Assembly: GCA_023150555.1 (NCBI GenBank)
Contig: JAKLKQ010000016.1
Coordinates: 50,507-114,506 of the forward strand
DNA from: Planctomycetota bacterium
GTDB lineage: Bacteria; Planctomycetota; SZUA-567; H5-PLA8
Length of the DNA: 64,000 nucleotides
Direction of reading: 5' to 3'
Shown here: positions 57,123 to 64,000 of the stretch, piece by piece
Layout: every line of letters begins with the position of its first letter
How positions within the stretch are numbered: position 1 is the stretch's first letter
Translations under genes and position numbers: made by a program
Notes under the pieces: model-generated
Told to the model about the DNA's origin: nothing
Databases searched by the model: none
The model's input: the letters and a program-made list of their open reading frames with translations, nothing else

Positions 57123-58438
57123 CCCTGCAGGGCCTCTTTCGCCCAGAGTACTTCCTTCACCAGCCCTGCGTTAACATCTACTGCGCCGCCGCCGACGATA
57201 GTTCGCGCGCCGGGGCTGCCCTGTTTCGCGAGATCGGCGAGGACGTTCCACGTATACGTCTCGACGACGAAGTTGTCGGTGATGCCCTCTTTCGCGGCGA
57301 AGCGCACGGCCTCGGGCACGCCGTCGCGGGTGCTCTTCAAGGCGCCGGGCCATTCGGCAAAGAGCGGCACGTGGAAGTGGCAGCGCAACTCGGCGAAGTC
57401 CTCGAGCTTCCTGCCCTTCAGCCGCCGCGGGTTCCACAAATCCGGAAGGTCCTCGAAGCGCGCGAACGTCCCATCGCGCAGCTTCGCGACGACCTGGTGC
57501 AGGTAGCGCGGCTCGTCCATGGCTTTGAGCTGGTTCCAGCCGTCCGTGTTCTGCGCGGGCTCGGCCAGTTTCAGCGCGGCGCTGACGTGCACGCCGCTGG
57601 CGGTTATGCCTTCGGCGCGCAGGCGCTTGAGGTCCTCGACGGCGTCTTCGTATTCGACGGCCTGATGGCAGAGGTCCAGGTTGATCGTGACGAACTTCCG
57701 CGCCAGCGCCTCGGCCTCCTTCGCGCCGATGCCCAGCTGCGATGGGAACTTCTCGTCGGCGAGCACCAGGATGAAGCGCTTGAAGTAGTCGATGAACTCG
57801 TCGAGGGTCTCGCCGGTGGTGTGCGGTTCGGGCTCGAGCCCGATGCGGATCGTCTTGCCGGTCAGGCGTTCCAGCCGCGCCAGTTCGCGCACCAGTTCGG
57901 TGATGAAGTGCGCGCACTGCGACTTGATCTCGTCGCCGTCGTTGTAGCCCTTGAAGGTGCCGGTGGGCACGCTGACGCTCGACTCCTTCGCGTCGCCGAG
58001 CAAGTTCGCGAGAACCTTCGCGATCATAAGCGTCGTCAGTACGCGACCGCCATCGGTCCACGGCGGCGAATACACCATCTCCTTCACGCGCGGAGCGTGG
58101 AAGTCCAGCACCGGGAATCCGTTGATCGACGCGACGCGCAGCTTGTTCGCCTTCAGCGCAGCGAGGAGCTTCTGGCACGCTTCGCCGGGCGGGGCGGAAA
58201 GGATGGCGTCGCTGAGCGTGCTGGTGCTGGGCAGCGTGCCGTGCGCGCAAAGCTCGTCGGCCTGCTTGCGGCCCAGGCGCAGGTTCACGGCGGCCACGTC
58301 GTCGCCGAAGGCGCCTCGCGACACCGGCGCGACATGCTTCGCCAGGACTTCGATGAGTTGCTCGACGGTCTCGGCGGGGTGGACGTTGGTCGAGTACGAA
58401 AGGTCGACGGCGCGCCCCTGGCAAGCGATTTGGCTCAT
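57119..58438 (-). CDS. eboE: Metabolite traffic protein EboE-like (xylose-isomerase-type TIM barrel)
   Basis: A 439-aa protein with the EboE hallmarks: LSYSTNVHPAETVEQLIEVL near the N-terminus, ASINGFPVLDFHAPRVKEMV with YSPPW, VSVPTGTFKGY, IGLEPEPHTTGETLDEFIDY and TINLDLCHQAVEYED. The fold is a sugar-isomerase-like TIM barrel with conserved Glu, His and Asp positions. In named ebo operons EboE acts with EboA-D and F in moving a metabolite to the periplasm. Here only eboE and the phosphodiesterase gene are present; no ubiA-type, TatD-type or dehydroquinate-synthase-type partner is nearby. Confidence 0.83.
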   Translation of the reverse strand: MSQIACQGRAVDLSYSTNVHPAETVEQLIEVLAKHVAPVSRGAFGDDVAAVNLRLGRKQADELCAHGTLPSTSTLSDAILSAPPGEACQKLLAALKANKLRVASINGFPVLDFHAPRVKEMVYSPPWTDGGRVLTTLMIAKVLANLLGDAKESSVSVPTGTFKGYNDGDEIKSQCAHFITELVRELARLERLTGKTIRIGLEPEPHTTGETLDEFIDYFKRFILVLADEKFPSQLGIGAKEAEALARKFVTINLDLCHQAVEYEDAVEDLKRLRAEGITASGVHVSAALKLAEPAQNTDGWNQLKAMDEPRYLHQVVAKLRDGTFARFEDLPDLWNPRRLKGRKLEDFAELRCHFHVPLFAEWPGALKSTRDGVPEAVRFAAKEGITDNFVVETYTWNVLADLAKQGSPGARTIVGGGAVDVNAGLVKEVLWAKEALQG

Positions 58439-58579
58439 GGCTATGGGCTCTCGCTGGTTGCTGTAGGGGTAGTGTACACCGCCGGATGCGAATGGCGACA
58501 GCCAAGCGGCCGGATGCTGCGCACAGAACCCTACTATATAAGGAGGGGCAAAGGCGGGGCCAGGATGGCCGGGTAGCCC

Positions 58580-60640
58580 CTATTCGGCGGGCGCGGCCTC
58601 GGCTTCTTCCTCGGTCTCGGCGGGCGAGTCCTCCGCGGGTGCATCGCCGTCGCTTTCGGCTTCCGCGCGCGGCTCGGCCTTCGTGGCCTTGGGGATCTCT
58701 TCGCCGGGCTTCAGCCACTGCACCAGGCCGTGCTCGCCCATCAGGCGGAAGTGTTCGACCAGCGAATCGTTGCCGTTCCGTTCGAACTCGTGGTTCACGC
58801 GCCGCGCGATGTCGGCGAGGGTCAGCTTGCCGTCGCACCAGAAGAGTGCGCACTGCAGCTGGCTGTTCCACATCGGGCTGCCCACGGCCTCGCGGGCTTC
58901 CTTCGGGATGGTGTCGTAGGTCGGCGTGCCGATGAACTTCTTCAGCGGGCGCAGTTCGGCGAACTCGCCCAGGCCGTCCTGCGGCGGCAGCGTGCCGGGC
59001 TCGCAGCCGGCCAGTTCCTTCAGGCGGCGCTTCTCCAGTTCCACCAGCCGGCGCACGTGGCGCTGGAGTTTCAACAGCGCGAGGTGCCCCTGCGCGCGTT
59101 CCTCGCGCAGCATGAAGCGCTTTGCCGACATCACCGCCTTGAAGGCGATCTCCTTCAGGTACTCGAGTTCGTCGTAAGCGAGCGCCAGCAGCGCGGGCTT
59201 GTCCTCGGCGGACTCCAGGCGCGCGGACCACTCGCCGCCGGCGTCCTCGATGCGCCGGCCGTAGCGCTTCACGGTCTGGTGCGCGAGCCACATCGCTTCT
59301 TCCTTCGTCGCGGAGGCGAGGAAGTGCAGGTAGGCGACGGAGATCGTCGCGAAGGCGTGCAGCGTGCGCCCGCTGATCAGGTTCATCGTGTCGGCGCTGG
59401 TGTGCCAGAAGCGGTCCTGGCTGTCGACGTAGGTGCAGAAGACGCCCAGCTGCGGATCGTTGTAGGCGTTGTCGGTCAGCGCGAAGGGCTGATCGCGCTT
59501 GAAATGGTGGAAGGGGACCTTGCGCGCGAACCACTCGTCCAGCAGCAGGTTCATCAGTGTATCGGCGACGTTGGCCACCGCGTCGGGGCAGTGGTGGTGC
59601 CGGAAACCGCCGTCGGCGTCTTCCTGGTGCCGGCCCATGGTGTCCCAGTTCACCGCGGCGATGATGCGGCGCAGGATGCCGGGGTTCATCGCGGCGAAGC
59701 CGACGGTGCCGTAGCATTCGTTGGTCAGCAGGCCGCGCACGGCGCGCTTCAGCGGCGGCAGGCGCCCGTCCTGCGTGCCTTGGTGGATCACGCGCAGCGA
59801 TTCCAGGATCACCGCGCTGCCCGAGGCGTTGTCGTTCGCTCCTTGCTCCTGGGCGTGGCCTATGGCGAGGATCTCCTCCTGCAGCGGCGCGTCGATGTAC
59901 CCGCAGACGACCGGCAGCGTGGTCTCCATGTACTCGCTGTCGACGACCATCTTCAGCTTCACCTTCGCGCGGTCCATCAGCACTTCCAGTTCGACGCCCG
60001 CGGCGGGGCTGATCGCCATGGCCGGCAGCGGCGTGTCGCCGGCGGTGAAGGCCCAGCCCATCGGGTTGTCGGACCAGCCGTTGAACCAGAAGACCGCGTC
60101 GGGGATGTGCTCGGCGTTCCGGCACCAGCTCGTCACCACGGCCAGCGCGCCGGCTTCGACGATCTGGCGCTTCCAGCTGCGCGGTTCGGACGGCGTGTAG
60201 AGAATCTTGCCTTTCACCTGGTCCTTCTTGGCGGCCAGGTCGCGGCGGTCGCGGATCAGGATCACTTCGGCGGTAATGCCTTCCGGCGGCGTGGGGCCCG
60301 ACCACATCACCGTGTGGCAGGGCTTGTCCTTGCGGTCGGCCAGCACCTGCCCGCGTTCCTCGAAGGGGTCGTAGATCTCCAGCCGCGCGCGCTTGCAGCT
60401 CCAGCCCAGCGGCATGCGCCAGTCGCCGAAGATCGTCTTGCCGTCGGCGGGTATCTCGAAGGTGCGCGCGCGCACGCCCCATTCCCGGAGCTTTGCACCC
60501 ACTTTGCGGGCCGTGGCGTGGTACGCCGGATGCGTGAACTGGCGGTCGTTCTCCCAGACCATCTCGACCAGCTCCAGCAGGCTCGTCTCGCTGACCAGCT
60601 CGGATGCGGCCTTCAGGCGTTGGTGGAGATTCACGCTCAT
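58580..60640 (-). CDS. M28/DUF4910-type peptidase with C-terminal winged helix
   Basis: A 686-aa soluble protein. Residues 1-140 form a cap (ASELVSETSLLELVEMVWEN). A PA-type insert follows (KGKILYTPSEPRSWKRQIVE). Then come the M28-like metal site (IGHAQEQGANDNASGSAVIL), LTNECYGTVGFAAMNPG, DADGGFRHHHCPD and FWHTSADTMNLI. The usual Glu-Glu pair reads Glu-Cys (NECYG), which may alter catalysis. Toward the end, FWCDGKLTLADIARRVNHEF resembles a winged helix, then an acidic Ala/Glu tail. Exopeptidase activity is likely but not certain. Confidence 0.78.
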   Translation of the reverse strand: MSVNLHQRLKAASELVSETSLLELVEMVWENDRQFTHPAYHATARKVGAKLREWGVRARTFEIPADGKTIFGDWRMPLGWSCKRARLEIYDPFEERGQVLADRKDKPCHTVMWSGPTPPEGITAEVILIRDRRDLAAKKDQVKGKILYTPSEPRSWKRQIVEAGALAVVTSWCRNAEHIPDAVFWFNGWSDNPMGWAFTAGDTPLPAMAISPAAGVELEVLMDRAKVKLKMVVDSEYMETTLPVVCGYIDAPLQEEILAIGHAQEQGANDNASGSAVILESLRVIHQGTQDGRLPPLKRAVRGLLTNECYGTVGFAAMNPGILRRIIAAVNWDTMGRHQEDADGGFRHHHCPDAVANVADTLMNLLLDEWFARKVPFHHFKRDQPFALTDNAYNDPQLGVFCTYVDSQDRFWHTSADTMNLISGRTLHAFATISVAYLHFLASATKEEAMWLAHQTVKRYGRRIEDAGGEWSARLESAEDKPALLALAYDELEYLKEIAFKAVMSAKRFMLREERAQGHLALLKLQRHVRRLVELEKRRLKELAGCEPGTLPPQDGLGEFAELRPLKKFIGTPTYDTIPKEAREAVGSPMWNSQLQCALFWCDGKLTLADIARRVNHEFERNGNDSLVEHFRLMGEHGLVQWLKPGEEIPKATKAEPRAEAESDGDAPAEDSPAETEEEAEAAPAE

Positions 60641-60668
60641 CTCGGTTCCTCGTCTACGCGGCTGGATC

Positions 60669-60687
60669 GTTTTTCAATGGGCTGCTG
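60669..60687. repeat. Degraded copy of the TTTTTCAACGGGCTGCT repeat end
   Basis: GTTTTTCAATGGGCTGCT resembles the right end of the 28372-28649 element, with two or three changes and no flanking TA. It lies between divergent promoters, 29 bases from the peptidase start. About 80 bases on, CCCC-TTTTA-GGGG (60762) forms a short hairpin. Confidence 0.45.
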
Positions 60688-60854
60688 GGCGTGCAAACGA
60701 AGGCGCGCCGGTGGCCCCGGCGCAACGCACGCTCCCTGAGGGGGTCTGATGCGTCTATGTAACCCCTTTTAGGGGGGCGTGGGGGCCGCGTCAAATGCTG
60801 CCCTGGGCGCCAAACAGAATTGACTTCCAGCGCCGCTGTGACGAAGGTGCTGGC

Positions 60855-62300
60855 ATGGCGAGCGATGCGACTCTTACCGCGCCGGGCCTTCAGGTCTGCG
60901 TGCCGCTGCCGGCGGCCGCGCCCTGGGACCGTCCGCCGCAGGACTGGGCGACGCGCCTTTCCGGCGCGCCGGGCCTGGTCTGGTTCGACAGCGCCGATGC
61001 GAAAGCGGGCGCCGCCGCGTGGAGTTGCCTTGCGCTGAACCCCGTGCGCAGCGTCGAGGTCCGCGGGCGCGAGGCCATCCTGCGCGACGAGGAAGGCCGC
61101 ACGGCCGATGAGCGCGTGCGGCCGATGGCGCTGCTGGCACGCGAACTTCGTGCCGTGGCGAAGGCGCCGCGCGCGAACGTTCCGTTCGCCTCGGGCTGGT
61201 TCGCGATGCTGAGTTACGATCTGGGCCGCGACGTCGAACGCCTGCCCGAGAAGGCCGCCGCCGACCTGGCGTTCCCCGATCTCTATCTCGCGCGGCACGA
61301 CATGCTGCTGGGCTTCGATCACGCCCAAGGACGTTGGCACGCCGCCTGCCGCGTGCCCGATACGGTGCGTTCGGCCGACCGCGAAAAGACGGCGCGCGCG
61401 AAGGCCGAGCGCGCGCTCGAGGCCGCCGCAAACGCCGCGCTAGTGTCGAAGCAGCCCGCGCCGCGCGCGGTGCGTTCGAACTTCACGCGGCCGGACTACG
61501 AGGCCGCCGTCGAGCGCGTGCTGGAGTACATCGCCGCCGGCGACATCTACCAGGCCAACCTCACGCAGCGTTTCGACGCCGATTGGGACGAAGGCGGCCT
61601 GGCGCTGTACCTGCGCCTGCGGCGGGAAAGCCCCGCGCGCTACGGCTGCTTCGCGGACCTGGGCGGCGGGCGGTCGATCGGCTCGATCTCGCCGGAACTC
61701 TTTCTCGAAAAGCGCGGCGAACGCGTCGTCACGCGCCCGATCAAGGGCACGCGCCCGCGGGGCGCGACGGCCGAGGCCGACGCGGCGATGCGCGCGGAGC
61801 TGGAAGGCAGCGCCAAGGACCGCGCCGAGTTGACCATGATCGTGGATCTGGAGCGCAACGACCTGGGCCGCGTCTGCGACTACGGCAGCGTGCGCGTCGC
61901 CAACGCCGGCGAACTGGAAGCGCACCCGACGGTCTTCCACCGCGTGGCGAGCGTGGAAGGGCGCCTGCACCACCGCCGCACGGTGGCGGGGCTGCTGCGC
62001 GCGACGTTCCCCGGCGGTTCGGTCACCGGCGCGCCGAAGATCCGCGCGATGCAGATCATCGAGGAACTGGAGCCCACACGGCGCGGTCCGTACTGCGGAG
62101 CGCTGGGCTGGCTGGGCGACGACGGCGACGTGACGCTGAACCTCGCCATCCGCACGGCGCTGCTGGACGAAAAGGCGAAACGCGCGTATTACCAGGCCGG
62201 CGGCGGGATCGTGGCCGACAGCACGCCGGCCGGGGAGTACGACGAGACGCTCGCCAAGGCCCGCGCCTTCTTCCGCGCGGTGAACGGAACGCCGGGCTAA
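60855..62300 (+). CDS. pabB: Aminodeoxychorismate synthase component I
   Basis: PabB turns chorismate and ammonia into aminodeoxychorismate for folate synthesis. The 481-aa protein has the chorismate-binding fold. RSNFTRPDYEAAVERVLEYI, GDIYQANLTQRF, PELFLEKRGERVVTRPIKGT (the PIKGT lysine marks PabB), DRAELTMIVDLERNDLGRVC and FPGGSVTGAPKIRAMQIIEE are all present. The N-terminal half is less conserved. The start at 60855 has GAAGG upstream. The glutamine amidotransferase partner PabA is not seen here. pabC lies 0.6 kb downstream, across an oppositely oriented gene. Confidence 0.93.
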   Translation: MASDATLTAPGLQVCVPLPAAAPWDRPPQDWATRLSGAPGLVWFDSADAKAGAAAWSCLALNPVRSVEVRGREAILRDEEGRTADERVRPMALLARELRAVAKAPRANVPFASGWFAMLSYDLGRDVERLPEKAAADLAFPDLYLARHDMLLGFDHAQGRWHAACRVPDTVRSADREKTARAKAERALEAAANAALVSKQPAPRAVRSNFTRPDYEAAVERVLEYIAAGDIYQANLTQRFDADWDEGGLALYLRLRRESPARYGCFADLGGGRSIGSISPELFLEKRGERVVTRPIKGTRPRGATAEADAAMRAELEGSAKDRAELTMIVDLERNDLGRVCDYGSVRVANAGELEAHPTVFHRVASVEGRLHHRRTVAGLLRATFPGGSVTGAPKIRAMQIIEELEPTRRGPYCGALGWLGDDGDVTLNLAIRTALLDEKAKRAYYQAGGGIVADSTPAGEYDETLAKARAFFRAVNGTPG

Positions 62301-62869
62301 GAATTCTCATCCAGTCGTTCTTGAAGGTCTTCTAGCGGTCCTATTCCTTCTCTAACGCGTTCGTGCAATGCGCGCATGGCATCGGTAGCGTGCTTTCCCC
62401 AGTGGGAATCTAACCCGAATCGCCACTCGAAAATAATTTCGGGCACGTAGTCGTCATTTCCTGCATCCCAGGCGCGCAGGCCGGAATGAACATTCCTGTA
62501 GACATCGGTAAGATCAACCCACAGGGTCCCCATCGTCACCTCGTCGTCGTCCTTCTCCCAGGGCGGAGCGCATTTGAAGTAGCACTTGTAGACGTCCAAC
62601 TCGCCCAAGATTGCACTGATATGTCCCGCTACCTTTTTCCATTCATCGTGGGTCATGTCGTAGGAATCGGAAGGAAGGATGTCCTGGTCGGGCAATTCAG
62701 GAGACGGCAGCTTCAGTCCCGCGGCGTAGAGATCCGCCAGCGATTCCAGGACCAGGCGCATCCACTTCTCGCGAGTCTTCTCGGTTCGCTCGATCTGTGC
62801 GCAATATCGCCGTGCACTATCAACGAAAGCCACAATCTCCGAGTTCGTGCGTAAGTTCATGATTGCCAC
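62297..62869 (-). CDS. DUF5063-family protein
   Basis: A 190-aa soluble protein with two helical halves. The C-terminal signature EIIFEWRFGLDSHWGKHATD with AMRALHERV is characteristic of DUF5063. The N-terminal half carries IVAFVDSARRYCAQIERTEK and LVLESLADLYAAGLKLPSPE. Function is unknown for the family. It has lower GC than the flanking pab genes and is inserted between pabB and pabC on the opposite strand. Its stop overlaps the pabB stop (TAG complementary to TA of TAA at 62297-62300), leaving no spacer. MAI or MNL (9 bases later) may be the true start. Confidence 0.8.
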   Translation of the reverse strand: MAIMNLRTNSEIVAFVDSARRYCAQIERTEKTREKWMRLVLESLADLYAAGLKLPSPELPDQDILPSDSYDMTHDEWKKVAGHISAILGELDVYKCYFKCAPPWEKDDDEVTMGTLWVDLTDVYRNVHSGLRAWDAGNDDYVPEIIFEWRFGLDSHWGKHATDAMRALHERVREGIGPLEDLQERLDENS

Positions 62870-62925
62870 TCCACATAGAGTTCGACTGCTTGCGCATAAC
62901 CTATCATCAAATAGATTGCACAGCC

Positions 62926-63807
62926 ATGAGCGACACCCTCTTCAGCATCAACGGGAAGATCGTCCCCGAGGCCCAGGCCGTGGTGCCGGTCACCGACCGA
63001 GGCTTCCTGTACGGCGACGGGCTCTTCGAGACCCTGCACGCCTACGGCAGGACCGTCTTCCGCCTGGACGAGCATCTCGCGCGGATGCGCACCGGCTTCA
63101 AGGTGATGGGTTTCGACCCCGCGCCGGATTCGAAAGTACTCGCGAAGTGGGTGGCGGAAGCGGTGCACGCGGCGCGCTATCCCGAAGCCAACGTGCGGCT
63201 GACCGTCACCCGCGGCAGTGGCGCGCGCGGGCCGTCGGTGAAGGGGAAGCTCACGCCCTTCGCCGCGATCACGGTCACGCGCTTCAAGCGCCGCCCGGCC
63301 AGCCACTACACGCGCGGCGTCGACGCGGTGATGGCCAGTTTCCGGCGGCAGGAATCGAGCGTCACCGCGAACCTGAAGACGACGGCGTACATGGAGCAGA
63401 TCTTCGCGCGGCGCGAAGCCGACGCGGCGGGCGCCGACGAGGCCCTGCTGCTGAATAACGCGGGGCTGTTGTGCGAAGGCAGCGCCAGCAACGTCACGCT
63501 GGTCCGCGACGGCGCGTTGCTGGTGCCCGATCCCAAACTGGTCGGCGCGCTGCCCGGCACGGTCCAAAGGATCGCCGCGGAACTGGCCGAGGAACTGAAG
63601 ATCCCCGTGCGCCGCGTGGGGCTGGGGCCGTGGAGCCTGCGCGAATGCGACGAAGCGTTCCTTACGGGCTCGATGCGCGAGATCACGCCGCTGGTGAAGG
63701 TCGACGGCCGCGCCATCGGCAGCGGCAAGCCCGGGCCCGTCACCAAGCGCCTGATCGCCGCGTACCGAAAGCTGGTCCAGCGCGAGTGCCCCGGCTACCG
63801 GTTCTGA
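62926..63807 (+). CDS. pabC: Aminodeoxychorismate lyase / class IV aminotransferase
   Basis: A 293-aa PLP enzyme of fold type IV. Motifs are VPVTDRGFLYGDGLFETLHA near the start, VRLTVTRGSGARG, the PLP lysine in TANLKTTAYMEQ, EALLLNNAGLLCEGSASNVT and the phosphate loop FLTGSMREITPLV. These fit either aminodeoxychorismate lyase (PabC) or a branched-chain/D-amino-acid aminotransferase. The nearby pabB favours PabC. The start at 62926 is the Met directly before the conserved SDTLFSINGK; no clear ribosome site is seen. An AT-rich region of 56 bases separates it from the DUF5063 start. Confidence 0.85.
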   Translation: MSDTLFSINGKIVPEAQAVVPVTDRGFLYGDGLFETLHAYGRTVFRLDEHLARMRTGFKVMGFDPAPDSKVLAKWVAEAVHAARYPEANVRLTVTRGSGARGPSVKGKLTPFAAITVTRFKRRPASHYTRGVDAVMASFRRQESSVTANLKTTAYMEQIFARREADAAGADEALLLNNAGLLCEGSASNVTLVRDGALLVPDPKLVGALPGTVQRIAAELAEELKIPVRRVGLGPWSLRECDEAFLTGSMREITPLVKVDGRAIGSGKPGPVTKRLIAAYRKLVQRECPGYRF

Positions 63808-63850
63808 ACGTGCGCACGCTTTGTAGCCCACGCTAAGGCACAATGAGGCC

Positions 63851-64000
63851 GGTTTCGGGTTCCTGGTTTCTAGTTTCTGGTTCATGCTTGGCGCAAGTGG
63901 ACTGCGCGAACGAGAGCTCCACGGCAGGCACAGAATTCATGCGTCGTCGATTGGCTGGCTCACAGCCAAAACCAGAAACAAGAAACCCGAAACAAGAAAC
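63851..64000. repeat. Inverted quasi-periodic GTTTC/GAAAC arrays after pabC
   Basis: GGTTTCGGGTTCCTGGTTTC with TAGTTTCTGGTT (63851-63882) faces AACCAGAAACAAGAAACCCG with AAACAAGAAAC (from 63968). The arms are approximate reverse complements around 85 bases of unique DNA, and the right arm runs off the window. No gene is present. Confidence 0.65.

Noticed and set aside
57171..60482. Very long open frame (over 1100 codons) on the minus strand across eboE and the peptidase gene
   Set aside because: It overlaps two well-supported genes in another frame, and its translation is Arg/Gly/Pro/Ala-rich low complexity, the usual shadow of high-GC coding DNA.

Overview
The window is a high-GC, gene-dense stretch of chromosome. 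It most resembles a bacterium of the Planctomycetota or a close PVC-group relative. This is inferred from gene style, not from a marker gene. The signs are: six ECF sigma factors, each fused or adjacent to a membrane partner; FecR-type regulators; a GntR-LacI fusion regulator; an AraC/PhyH pair; SLRTLIL-type and FQLHLxT-type membrane proteins; a Hanks-type kinase with zinc ribbons; and a citrate synthase of mitochondrial type. There is no rRNA, no CRISPR array, and one tRNA (Cys-GCA).

Layout. 1-5100: secreted proteins and a local expansion of a small membrane-protein family (FQLHLxT), interrupted by an IS200-like/RAYT transposase between two palindromic repeats. 5100-7450: mnmE, a small exported protein and tRNA-Cys. 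7700-11500: two tail-to-tail ECF sigma factors carrying their own transmembrane and extracytoplasmic domains. 11700-15100: a translationally coupled cassette of a membrane protein, an N-acyl amino acid synthase (FeeM-like) and a VAO/4-cresol-dehydrogenase-type flavoprotein; this is the best candidate for an undescribed pathway. 15100-25700: regulators (GntR-LacI, AraC), pseudopilin-like proteins, an ECF sigma/zinc-finger anti-sigma-DUF4349 pair, a PhyH dioxygenase and a BatA-like protein. 25900-30300: an ECF sigma/anti-sigma pair whose anti-sigma ends in a squalene-cyclase-like domain, a MITE-like element and a polytopic membrane protein. 30500-42400: housekeeping metabolism (citrate synthase, RsmA, IspF, IspD, LysA, CysK), a GH20 hexosaminidase-like protein and a BaiN-like flavoprotein. 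42400-50700: two ECF-FecR cassettes facing away from each other, a CAP-domain protein and a secreted subtilase. 50900-55700: an alpha/beta hydrolase, a Ser/Thr kinase-PP2C pair and a set of tiny membrane proteins. 55700-64000: an eboE-phosphodiesterase pair, an M28/DUF4910-type peptidase, and pabB and pabC separated by a DUF5063 gene.

Two themes recur. First, envelope-linked signalling is very dense: six ECF systems, a kinase/phosphatase pair and three other regulators in 64 kb. Second, gene 3' ends repeatedly carry short quasi-periodic repeats (CTCTGTG, CACGAAGG, CAAAAAT, GGTTTTGG, CAGCTATC, GAAACAA types) or TIR-bearing elements, often between convergent genes. Several genes show signs of decay or recoding: an in-frame stop just after an ATG at 3011, a zinc-ribbon frameshift near 30190, an in-frame TGA at 54954 and an amber stop inside a Gly/Lys tail at 50613. 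All functions are assigned from motifs read by eye; no database search was run.
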